From NCBI RefSeq assembly GCF_009193135.1, contig NZ_VUKC01000018.1, positions 1 to 64,000 on the forward strand: a stretch of 64,000 bases of DNA, read 5' to 3'. The notes beneath the pieces were generated by a model. That model saw only the letters and a program-made list of their open reading frames with translations, searched no databases and had not been told where the DNA came from. Numbering within the stretch: the stretch's first letter is position 1; each line of letters begins with the position of its first letter. This DNA comes from Georgenia satyanarayanai. GTDB taxonomy: Bacteria > Actinomycetota > Actinomycetes > Actinomycetales > Actinomycetaceae. Made by a program: the position numbers and the translations under genes. This document shows, piece by piece, positions 31,569 to 41,120 of this stretch.

Positions 31569-31594
31569 TGGTTCATTACTCCACTAATGAACCA
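31569..31594 (-). promoter_or_regulatory. Perfect inverted repeat, probable GntR/YtrA operator
   Basis: TGGTTCATTA and its exact complement TAATGAACCA, separated by 6 nt, lie 21 nt before the regulator start. It is one of the few AT-rich stretches in the region and probably overlaps the operon promoter. YtrA-type repressors bind such palindromes in front of their own genes. Confidence 0.75.
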
Positions 31595-31657
31595 CGGAGG
31601 CGGGCGTGCGTCAAGGGCCGCCGGTGGCAGGGCGCCCTCGGGCGCGGGAGGAGGTGG

Positions 31658-33049
31658 TCAGGCGGGCGGGACGTTGTGGTTGAGCCGGAACAGGTTCTCC
31701 GGGTCGTACCGGCGCTTGAGCCCGGCGAGCCGCTCGAGCGGCCCTGCGCCGTAGACGGCGCGCGTCGCCTGGGCGCGGTCGCCCGCCTCGGCACCGAGGA
31801 AGTTGACGTAGAGGCCCCCGGTGGAGAAGGGCGCCATGTCCTGCACCACCGCGCGGACCCAGGCGGTCCGGGGGGCGTCCACGGCCGGGTCGGTCCAGGC
31901 GCCGTACACGTTGAGCCAGAACCGCGCCCCGCGCGCGGGGAACGGTGTCGCCTCGGCCGGGACGCGGGCGAAGGCCCCGCCCATGTGGTGGATGTCGATG
32001 CCGGTCCCGGCCCAGCGCTGCTCACCGGCCCGGCGCAGGAGCACCTCGACGACCTCGTCGTCGAGACGGTCGAAGGAGGTGTTGCGCCAGTACCCGCGAC
32101 GGCCGGGGCCGCCGAGGACGTCGAAGGCCGACTGCCAGGCCACCCAGTCGGACTCGGGCGTCTCCTCGTCCGGCGGCGCCGCGGCGCGCAGCTCGGACAG
32201 GAACCGCTCGCCTGCGGCGCCGTCGTCCGGGTCGGCCCACATGGAGGCGAGGACGAGCAGCGGCTCGTCGCCCGCCCCGAGCTCGGGGGGCGGCACGATG
32301 AACGTCGCGATCGACTGCATCGCGTCCGGCAGCTCACGCGTCCACGCCTCCCAGGCGCGCAGCGCGTGCGGCCACCGCTGCTCGGTGTAGACCATCTCGA
32401 CCGCCACGAGCGGGTCGGGCAGGGCGCGGGCGCGGTAGGTGAAGCGGGTGACGACGCCGAAGTTCCCCCCTCCCCCGCGCAACGCCCACAGGAGGTCGCC
32501 GTCCTCGGCCTCGCTCGCCGTCACGCGCTCCCCCGACGCGGTGACGACGCTGGCGGCGACGACGTTGTCGGCCGTCAGCCCGTACGCCCGGGTGAGCCAG
32601 CCGACCCCACCACCGAGGGTGAGGCCACCGACGCCGGTCTGGGACACCACCCCGAGCGGGACGACGAGCCCGTGCGGTGCCGTGGCACGGTCGACGTCAC
32701 CGAGGCGCGCGCCACCGCCCACGCGCACGGTCCCCGTGCTCTCGTCGAGGTCCACGCCGGCGAGCCGCCCGAGGTCGAGGACGACCCCCTCGTCGACCGT
32801 GCCGTAGCCCGCCACCCCGTGCCCGCCGCCGCGGACGGCCAGCGGCAGGCGCCGGGTGCGGGCGTGGTCGACGACGGCGACGACGTCGTCCTCGTCGGCC
32901 ACCCGCACCACCGCGAGCGGGTGCTTGTCCACGATCCCGTTCCACACCCGGCGTGCGGCGTCGTACTCCTCGTCACCGGCGCCGACGACCTGCCCGGTCA
33001 CGCGCGAGCGGAGCTCGGCGACCAGGGGTGCTGCGCTGCTGGTGCCCAT
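31658..33049 (-). CDS. FAD-linked oxidoreductase, berberine-bridge-enzyme-like
   Basis: A 463-residue secondary-metabolism-type oxidase. The PCMH FAD domain (35-205) has LAVRGGGHGVAGYGTVDEG, whose His is the usual 8-alpha-linked flavin attachment site; the second attachment Cys of bicovalent enzymes is absent (the region reads TLGGGVGWLTRAYGL). The BBE C-terminal motif KRRYDPENLFRLNHNVPP is complete. ATG behind GGAGG. Lies alone between the amidohydrolase and the ABC operon. Substrate unknown, probably an oligosaccharide or aromatic alcohol. Confidence 0.9.
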   Translation of the reverse strand: MGTSSAAPLVAELRSRVTGQVVGAGDEEYDAARRVWNGIVDKHPLAVVRVADEDDVVAVVDHARTRRLPLAVRGGGHGVAGYGTVDEGVVLDLGRLAGVDLDESTGTVRVGGGARLGDVDRATAPHGLVVPLGVVSQTGVGGLTLGGGVGWLTRAYGLTADNVVAASVVTASGERVTASEAEDGDLLWALRGGGGNFGVVTRFTYRARALPDPLVAVEMVYTEQRWPHALRAWEAWTRELPDAMQSIATFIVPPPELGAGDEPLLVLASMWADPDDGAAGERFLSELRAAAPPDEETPESDWVAWQSAFDVLGGPGRRGYWRNTSFDRLDDEVVEVLLRRAGEQRWAGTGIDIHHMGGAFARVPAEATPFPARGARFWLNVYGAWTDPAVDAPRTAWVRAVVQDMAPFSTGGLYVNFLGAEAGDRAQATRAVYGAGPLERLAGLKRRYDPENLFRLNHNVPPA

Positions 33050-33140
33050 GGGGACCTCCGCAGGTCCGCGCCGTCGCCCGGTGCGACCGCGCACCTGTGA
33101 CCACGCTACTCGCGCCCCCGGGCGCCGTGAAGACCCGCGG

Positions 33141-34229
33141 TCAGACGAGCTCGCCGCGCAGGACGACGGCCTGCGGGCGCTCGAGGACGGCGACGTCCTC
33201 ACGGGGGTCGGCGGCGTAGACGACGACGTCGGCCGGCGCGCCCTCGCGGATCCCCGGCACGCCGAGGAGGTCACGCGCGCGCCAGCTCGCGGCCGCGACG
33301 ACGTCGAGCACGGGGACGCCGGCGCGCACGACCTCGGCGAGCTCGGCGGGCAGCGAGCCGTGGGCGATGGTGCCACCGGCGTCCGAGCCCATGAGCAGCG
33401 GCACCCCGGCCTCGTGGAAGGCACGGACCTGCGCGTGGCGGCGCTCGTGCATGGCGAGCATCCTCCGGGCGTACACGGGGTACTTGGCGCCGGCCTGCGC
33501 GGCGAAGCCGGCGAAGTGGTCCACCTGGAGGAGCGTGGGCGTCACCGGGATGCGGCGGCGGGCCGCCTCGGCGATGTGGTCGGCCGTCATCCCGGTGCCG
33601 TGCTCGATGCCGTCGATGCCGGCGTCGAGGAGGTCGTCGACGACCTCCCGGGAGAAGGCGTGGGCGGTGACCTTGGCGCCGGCCTCGTGCGCGGCGGCGA
33701 CGCCCTCCGCGAGGACGTCGGCCGGCCACAGCGGGCGCAGGTCGGAGTCGGCGCCCTCGGACCGGTCGATCCAGTCGGCGACGATCTTGACCCAGCCGTC
33801 CCCGGACGCGGCCTCCTCGGCCATCGCCTGCGGGAGCCGGGTGACGTCGTCGAGCTCGCGCCCGTAGTGGCGCAGGTAGCGCTTGGGCCGCGCGAGGTGG
33901 TGGCCGGCCCGGATGAGCCGGGGCAGGTCGGTGCGCTGCTGCACCCACCGGGTGTCCTGCGGGGAGCCGGCATCGCGGACGAGCAGCGTGCCCGCCTCGC
34001 GGTCGGCCTTGGCCTGGACCTCGGCCTCCTCCACGCTCACCGCGCCCCCGGGGCCGAGCCCGATGTGGCAGTGGACGTCGACGAGCCCGGACAGCACCCA
34101 CCCCTCGACCTCGCGCGCCGGATCGGCGGGCTCGTCGAGCGTGAGGCGGCCGTCGACCACCCAGCACTCGTCGATCTCGGCGGTGTCACCGACGACGATC
34201 GTCCCGGTCAGGTGCAGCGGCTGGCCCAT
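33141..34229 (-). CDS. Amidohydrolase family metal-dependent hydrolase
   Basis: A 362-residue TIM-barrel hydrolase. Metal ligands can be placed: HxH in LVDVHCHIGLGPGG, the likely carbamylated Lys in DGWVKIVADWID, His in KVTAHAFSREV, His in GIDGIEHGTGM and Asp in LLMGSDAGGTIAHG. This resembles the imidazolonepropionase/prolidase-like branch. It follows ffh closely, a common actinobacterial arrangement. Substrate unknown. Confidence 0.88.
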   Translation of the reverse strand: MGQPLHLTGTIVVGDTAEIDECWVVDGRLTLDEPADPAREVEGWVLSGLVDVHCHIGLGPGGAVSVEEAEVQAKADREAGTLLVRDAGSPQDTRWVQQRTDLPRLIRAGHHLARPKRYLRHYGRELDDVTRLPQAMAEEAASGDGWVKIVADWIDRSEGADSDLRPLWPADVLAEGVAAAHEAGAKVTAHAFSREVVDDLLDAGIDGIEHGTGMTADHIAEAARRRIPVTPTLLQVDHFAGFAAQAGAKYPVYARRMLAMHERRHAQVRAFHEAGVPLLMGSDAGGTIAHGSLPAELAEVVRAGVPVLDVVAAASWRARDLLGVPGIREGAPADVVVYAADPREDVAVLERPQAVVLRGELV

Positions 34230-34239
34230 CCCACTCCCG

Positions 34240-35814
34240 TCAGCGCAGGTACTTCTGCAGGTCCTCGAGGTCCGGGACGCTCTCCGGGGCGGCGGCGGTC
34301 CCGCCGCCGATCCCGAAGGCGGAGCCGGTCGGGGCCGCGGGCTGCTCGTCGGCCTTGCGCAGCGCCTCGGCCTCCTGCTTCGCGCGCTTGGCGGGGTTGC
34401 CGGACTTGCCCTTCTTGCCCTTCTTCGGCGGCGGCGCCATGCGGCCCTTGGACTTCTTGCCGCCGCCGGGCAGGCCACCGGGGCCGAAGCCACCGGGGGG
34501 CAGCTTGCCGCCGGAGCGCGCCATCTGCCGCATCATCGTCTTCGCCTGGTCGAACCGCTCCATGAGCTGGTTGATCTCGGTGACGGTCGTGCCCGAGCCG
34601 CGGGCGATGCGCGAGCGCCGCGAACCGTTGATGATCCTCGGGTTGGCCCGCTCCTGGGGCGTCATCGAGCGGACCATCGCCTCGATGCGGTCGACCTCGC
34701 GCTCGTCGAAGTTCTCCAGGGCCTCACGCATCTGGCCCGCGCCCGGGAGCATCCCGAGCACCTTCTTCATCGAGCCCATCTTCTTGAGCTGCTGCATCTG
34801 GTCCAGGAAGTCCTGCAGCGTGAAGTCCTCGCCGCCGGCGACCTTGGCGGCCATCCGCTCGGCCTCGTCCTGGTCGAAGGCACGCTCGGCCTGCTCGATG
34901 AGCGTGAGGATGTCGCCCATGTCGAGGATGCGGGAGGCCATCCGGTCGGCGTGGAAGCGCTCGAAGTCGGTGAGCTTCTCACCGGTGGAGGCGAACAGGA
35001 CCGGCCGGCCGGTGACCTTGGCCACCGAGAGCGCCGCACCACCGCGGGCGTCGCCGTCGAGCTTGGTGAGGACGACGCCGGTGAAGTCGACGCCCTCCTG
35101 GAAGGCCTGCGCCGTCGCGACGGCGTCCTGGCCGATCATCGCGTCGAGGACGAAGAGGGTTTCGTCGGGCTGGACGACGTCCTTGATGGCGGCGGCCTGG
35201 GCCATCATCTCGGTGTCGACGCCGAGACGGCCGGCGGTGTCGACGATGACGACGGAGTGGAGCTTGTCCTGCGCGTGCGCCAGGCCCGAGCGCGCCACCT
35301 CGATGGGGTCACCGACGCCGTTGCCCGGCTCCGGGGCCCACACCGGCACGCCGGCGCGCTCGCCGACCACCTGGAGCTGGGTGACGGCGTTGGGGCGCTG
35401 GAGGTCGGAGGCGACGAGGAGCGGGGTCTGGCCCTGGTCCTTGAGCCACTTCGCGAGCTTGCCGGCGAGGGTGGTCTTACCGGCGCCCTGGAGGCCGGCG
35501 AGCATGATGACCGTCGGCGGACGCTTGGCGAAGCGCAGGTCGCGCGCCTGGCCGCCGAGGATCTCGACGAGCTCGGAGTTGACGATCTTGACGACCTGCT
35601 GGCCGGGGTTGAGGGCGGCGGAGACCTCGGCCCCGAGGGCCCGCTCGCGGACGGCGGCGGTGAACTCGCGCACCACCGGCAGGGCGACGTCCGCCTCGAG
35701 GAGGGCGCGCCGGATCTCGGAGACGGTGGTGGTGATGTCCTGCTCGGACAGCCGGCCCTTGCCGCGCAGGTTGCGGAAGGTGGCTGTCAGGCGGTCGGAG
35801 AGGCTGGCGAACAA
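34240..35814 (-). CDS. ffh: Signal recognition particle protein Ffh
   Basis: GTPase that targets nascent membrane proteins together with 4.5S RNA and FtsY. The 524-residue product has the N domain, G domain (GLQGAGKTTLAGKLAKWL, VDTAGRLGVDTEMM, TKLDGDARGGAALSV) and the methionine-rich M domain (340-440), then an unusually long Gly/Lys/Pro-rich tail ending DLEDLQKYLR. The start is TTG at 35814, with GAGGGA six bases upstream. Confidence 0.96.
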   Translation of the reverse strand: MFASLSDRLTATFRNLRGKGRLSEQDITTTVSEIRRALLEADVALPVVREFTAAVRERALGAEVSAALNPGQQVVKIVNSELVEILGGQARDLRFAKRPPTVIMLAGLQGAGKTTLAGKLAKWLKDQGQTPLLVASDLQRPNAVTQLQVVGERAGVPVWAPEPGNGVGDPIEVARSGLAHAQDKLHSVVIVDTAGRLGVDTEMMAQAAAIKDVVQPDETLFVLDAMIGQDAVATAQAFQEGVDFTGVVLTKLDGDARGGAALSVAKVTGRPVLFASTGEKLTDFERFHADRMASRILDMGDILTLIEQAERAFDQDEAERMAAKVAGGEDFTLQDFLDQMQQLKKMGSMKKVLGMLPGAGQMREALENFDEREVDRIEAMVRSMTPQERANPRIINGSRRSRIARGSGTTVTEINQLMERFDQAKTMMRQMARSGGKLPPGGFGPGGLPGGGKKSKGRMAPPPKKGKKGKSGNPAKRAKQEAEALRKADEQPAAPTGSAFGIGGGTAAAPESVPDLEDLQKYLR

Positions 35815-35842
35815 GGACGTCCCTCGTGCTCGTTGGGTCCGG

Positions 35843-37642
35843 TCAGGCCTCCAGGGTACTTGGCGGCACCGACGACGCGTGCCGCAGGCGGTCGCGGCCC
35901 CGGGCCAGGAGCTCGTCGACGAGCCGGGCGCGCCACGGCGTCCACGCGAGAGGCCCCGCAGCGCTCGCGTCGGCCTCGGTGAGGAGGGCGAGGAGCTCGA
36001 GCGTGACGGGACGGTGCCCGACGGCGGCGAGCAGCTCCGCCACGACCTCCGGGTCCGCCGGGTCGCGCGTCGTCGCGAGGGTGGCGAGCGTGAGGTGCTC
36101 GCGCACGAGGAGGGTGACGGTTGCCGCCGTCGGCGCGGGCAGGCCCAGCCGCTCGACGACGGCCGCGGCCCGCCACTCCCCCTCCCGCGAGTGGTCCGCC
36201 GCACCCTCCACCTTGCCGATGTCGTGGAGGAGCGCCGCGAGCAGGAGCGCCGCACGGCTCATGTCCGTCACCCGAGGAGCCCGCTCGCGCAGCAGCTCCG
36301 CGGCGTTGGCGGCCGTCTGGACGAGGTGGCGGTCCACGGTGTGTCGGTGCACCGGGGACCGCTGGGGCCGGTTGCGCACGTCCTGCCACTGGGGGATCCA
36401 CCGCGTCACGACGCCGGCGAGGTCGAGCGCCTCCCACACGGGGATCTGGGCGGCGCCGGAGCCGAGGAGCTCGAGGAGGTCCGCCCGAGCGCTCTCGGGC
36501 CAGGGCACCGGCGGCGCGGGGGCCCGCCGGAGGCTGGCGAGGGTGACCGGGGACAGCGGCAGGCCGGTCCTGGCCGCGGCGGCGGCCGCGCGGAGCGTGA
36601 GGCCGGTGTCCTGCTCGACGTCGGCGTCGGTGGCGAGGACGAGCTCGCCGTCGTGCTCGGCCAGGCCGGCGGCGACCGGACGCAGGCGCGGTGCGACGCG
36701 CCGTCCGCGGACGACCGCCGGGCCGCGGCGCAGCAGCGCGGTCCGGCGCAGCGCCTGGCGGGCGCGGCGGACGGTGAGGTCGAGCGCCGCGGTGACGGTG
36801 CGTGCTGCCTGGGCGAGCTCGGCGAGCAGCGCGTCCGGGCCCTCCAGGCCGATGCGGGCCGCGACGTCGGGGGTGTCGACGCGCAGCAGCCGGGTGGTGC
36901 GGCGCCCCGTCACCACGGCGAGGGCGTCGCGCACGTCGAGGAGGAGGGCGGCGGCGTCGTCGAGCTCGCCGTGGGGCCGGTCGGCCAGCCACGTGGCGGC
37001 CAGCGCCCGCAGGACGACGACGTCACGCAGCCCGCCACGGGCCTCCTTGAGGTCCGGCTCGACGAGGTAGGCGAGCTCGCCGTGCCGCTCCCCCCGCTCG
37101 CGGACCGAGCCGAGGAGCTCGGGCAGCCGCCGGCGTGCCGCGGCCCGCCAGTCGGCGAGGACGGCGCTGCGGGCGCGGGCGACGACGTCGGCGTCCCCGG
37201 CCACGTGCCGGATGTCGAGCAGGCCGACCGCCGAGACGAGGTCGTCGGAGGCGACCTGCCGGCACCCGGCGAGGCTGCGGACCGCGTGGTCGACGTCGAG
37301 GTCCGCGTCCCACAGCGGGTACCACAGCGCCTGCGCCAGGGGCGCGACGGAGGCGGCGTCGTGGTGGCGCCCGTCGTGGAGGAGGACGACGTCGAGGTCG
37401 CTCATCGGCCCGGCGTCGCGGCGCCCCTGCGAGCCGACGACGGCGAGCGCGAGGCCGGTGGGCGCGTCCGGCACGGCGGTCTCCCACAGCCCGGCGAGGG
37501 CGGCGTCGACGAGACCGGAGAGCTCGGCCCGGTAGCGCGTGCCGGCGGCACGACCGCTGCCCGCCCCGGCCTGGACCGGGGCGGGCAGCGGGAGGGCGAG
37601 CCGGGCCGCGCGCAGGTCGTCGACGGTGTGCGCGCGGCCCAC
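35843..37642 (-). CDS. glnD: PII uridylyl/adenylyltransferase GlnD, without ACT domains
   Basis: Modifies and demodifies the PII protein according to nitrogen status. The 599-residue protein has the nucleotidyltransferase motif GS-x10-DxD (G70, S71, D82, D84), the middle helical domain ([14 protein letters not shown]), and the HD phosphohydrolase domain with [10 protein letters not shown]. It ends about 120 residues after that; the two C-terminal ACT domains that sense glutamine in GlnD (usual length 750-890) are absent. GTG start 2 nt after the glnB stop. Actinobacterial homologues adenylylate PII; whether this one does is inferred. Confidence 0.9.
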   Translation of the reverse strand: MGRAHTVDDLRAARLALPLPAPVQAGAGSGRAAGTRYRAELSGLVDAALAGLWETAVPDAPTGLALAVVGSQGRRDAGPMSDLDVVLLHDGRHHDAASVAPLAQALWYPLWDADLDVDHAVRSLAGCRQVASDDLVSAVGLLDIRHVAGDADVVARARSAVLADWRAAARRRLPELLGSVRERGERHGELAYLVEPDLKEARGGLRDVVVLRALAATWLADRPHGELDDAAALLLDVRDALAVVTGRRTTRLLRVDTPDVAARIGLEGPDALLAELAQAARTVTAALDLTVRRARQALRRTALLRRGPAVVRGRRVAPRLRPVAAGLAEHDGELVLATDADVEQDTGLTLRAAAAAARTGLPLSPVTLASLRRAPAPPVPWPESARADLLELLGSGAAQIPVWEALDLAGVVTRWIPQWQDVRNRPQRSPVHRHTVDRHLVQTAANAAELLRERAPRVTDMSRAALLLAALLHDIGKVEGAADHSREGEWRAAAVVERLGLPAPTAATVTLLVREHLTLATLATTRDPADPEVVAELLAAVGHRPVTLELLALLTEADASAAGPLAWTPWRARLVDELLARGRDRLRHASSVPPSTLEA

Positions 37643-37644
37643 GG

Positions 37645-39299
<1,655 letters not shown>

Positions 39300-39359
39300 G
39301 GGTGGTCCTCTCGATCCCGGCTCCTTACGGCCGGCTGGGGACCACCCTCCTCGCCTCAC

Positions 39360-39397
39360 GTTTCAGTCAAGCCGCCGCCACGTTTCAATCGCGTGAC
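39360..39397 (-). promoter_or_regulatory. GlnR-like box upstream of amtB-glnB-glnD
   Basis: On the minus strand the sequence reads GTCAC-N6-GAAAC-N6-GCGGC-N6-GAAAC, matching the actinobacterial GlnR consensus gTnAC-N6-GaAAC repeated twice. Three of four half-sites fit and the 11-bp spacing is exact. A further GAAAC-N6-GTTAC lies at 39428-39413. These suggest cooperative binding of GlnR dimers before amtB. Confidence 0.75.
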
Positions 39398-39502
39398 GTC
39401 CGACGCGTGCGGGTAACAACCATGTTTCCGCCCCCCGTGACGCCGAGCGGGGAGGGGCCCGGCCCCCTGCCACGGTGGGGCGGGCCGCTTCCTACGGTGC
39501 CC

Positions 39503-40660
39503 TCAGGCGAGCAGGGCGTCGACGAAGTCCTCGGGGACGAAGGGGGCGAGGTCGTCCGCGCCCTCCCCCAGGCCGACGAGCTTGACCGGGACCCCGAGCT
39601 GGCGCTGGACGGCGACGACGATCCCGCCCTTGGCGGTGCCGTCGAGCTTGGTGAGGACGATGCCGGTGACGTCGACGACCTCCGCGAACACCTGCGCCTG
39701 GCGCAGGCCGTTCTGCCCCGTGGTCGCGTCCAGGACGAGGAGGACCTCGCTCACCGGCGCCTGCCGGGAGATGACGCGCTTGATCTTGCCGAGCTCGCCC
39801 ATGAGGTCGGCCTTGTTCTGCAGGCGCCCGGCGGTGTCGACGAGCACGACGTCGGCCCTGGCGGTCCGCCCGGTCTGGACGGCGTCGAAGGCGACGGCGG
39901 CCGGGTCTGCGCCCTCCCGGTCCGAGCGGACGGTGGTGACACCGACGCGCTCACCCCAGGTCTGCAGCTGGTCGGCGGCGGCGGCGCGGAAGGTGTCGGC
40001 GGCACCGAGGACGACCTCGAGGTCCTCGGCGACGAGGACGCGGGCAAGCTTGCCCACCGTCGTCGTCTTGCCGGTGCCGTTGACGCCGACGACGAGGACG
40101 GTCGCGGGGTGCGGCGCGCCGTCGTCGCCCACGCCCTTGGCCGTGCGCAGCGAGCGGTCCATCGCGGGGTCGACGAGGTGGAGGAGCTCCTCGCGGAGGA
40201 TGTCCCGGACGGACGCGGCATCCTTGGTGCCGAGCACCTGCACGCGCGAGCGGAGCCGGTCCATGAGCTCGGTCGTCGGGCCGATGCCGACGTCGGCGAG
40301 CAGGAGCGTCTCCTCGATCTCCTCCCAGTCCTCCTCGGTGAGCGACTCACGGGAGAGGATCGACAGGAGCGAGCGACCGATGGTGCCCGAGCGGGACAGC
40401 CGCTCGCGCAGGCGCACCATCCGGCCTGCGACGGGCGCGGGACGCTCCGCCACGACGGCGGGCGGCTCCTCGAGGACGACGTCGCTGTCGTCGACGTCCG
40501 GGGGCAGCGTGTCGACGGGCGCGTCGGCGCCGGTGACGGACGGCTGCTCCGTCGGCAGGGCGGGTGGACGACGCCGGCGCACGCCCGCGGTGAGGGCGGC
40601 GGTTCCGGCGGCGAGGACGACGAGGACGACGGCAAGGACTGCCCAGAGCTGTTCGGTCAC
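39503..40660 (-). CDS. ftsY: Signal recognition particle receptor FtsY
   Basis: Membrane receptor for SRP. The 385-residue protein has an N-terminal membrane helix (AVLAVVLVVLAAGTAALTAG), an acidic linker, then the NG domain with GVNGTGKTTTVGKLARVLV, DTFRAAAADQL, VDTAGRLQNKADLM, TKLDGTAKGG and LVGLGEGADDLAPFVPEDFV. The GTG at 40660 (VTEQLWAVL) is chosen; a TTG three codons upstream is possible. Confidence 0.96.
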   Translation of the reverse strand: MTEQLWAVLAVVLVVLAAGTAALTAGVRRRRPPALPTEQPSVTGADAPVDTLPPDVDDSDVVLEEPPAVVAERPAPVAGRMVRLRERLSRSGTIGRSLLSILSRESLTEEDWEEIEETLLLADVGIGPTTELMDRLRSRVQVLGTKDAASVRDILREELLHLVDPAMDRSLRTAKGVGDDGAPHPATVLVVGVNGTGKTTTVGKLARVLVAEDLEVVLGAADTFRAAAADQLQTWGERVGVTTVRSDREGADPAAVAFDAVQTGRTARADVVLVDTAGRLQNKADLMGELGKIKRVISRQAPVSEVLLVLDATTGQNGLRQAQVFAEVVDVTGIVLTKLDGTAKGGIVVAVQRQLGVPVKLVGLGEGADDLAPFVPEDFVDALLA

Positions 40661-40742
40661 AGCAGCCAAGTCTGGACCACGGGGCGGTGGCGGGGCCACC
40701 GGGCGGGTGGGGCGGGCGCGGGCCCGCCCGGCTCCGGCCGGG

Positions 40743-41120
40743 TCAGGCGGGGGCCTCGGTGGGGCGCCCCTCGCCGCGGTCGGACAGGGCGGGGGCGTGC
40801 TCGCGGAGGTCGCGCAGGCGCTCGGCGAGCTCCTCGGCGGTCGTGTAGGCGTTGCCCGGCTCGCTCATGAGGTACAGCGTGCCGAGGCCGCCGGCGTCCT
40901 CCTCGTCGAGCTCGTCCGCCCAGGTGAAGTCCTCGTGCCGCCAGGCTCGGACCGTGTCACGCAGCCAGGTGCGCCAGCCCTCCTCGGGGCGCTGGGCCAT
41001 GAGGACGGCAGCGAAGATCCCCGCGGCGCACAGCACCGCGAGCGTGGTCACCAGGATCGCCCCCGTCATGGGCCCCATTATCACCCACGGCGGGGCGGTC
41101 TGTGCTAACAGAAATGTCAC
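40743..41120 (-). CDS. Small single-pass membrane protein, unknown
   Basis: Up to 125 residues with one membrane helix (AILVTTLAVLCAAGIFAAVL) followed by a charged, acidic cytoplasmic tail (TWADELDEEDAGG, then TTAEELAERLRDL). The GTG at 41120 overlaps the smc stop as GTGA; an ATG at 41069 with GGGG upstream would give 108 residues. Located between smc and ftsY. No family recognised. Confidence 0.65.
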   Translation of the reverse strand: MTFLLAQTAPPWVIMGPMTGAILVTTLAVLCAAGIFAAVLMAQRPEEGWRTWLRDTVRAWRHEDFTWADELDEEDAGGLGTLYLMSEPGNAYTTAEELAERLRDLREHAPALSDRGEGRPTEAPA

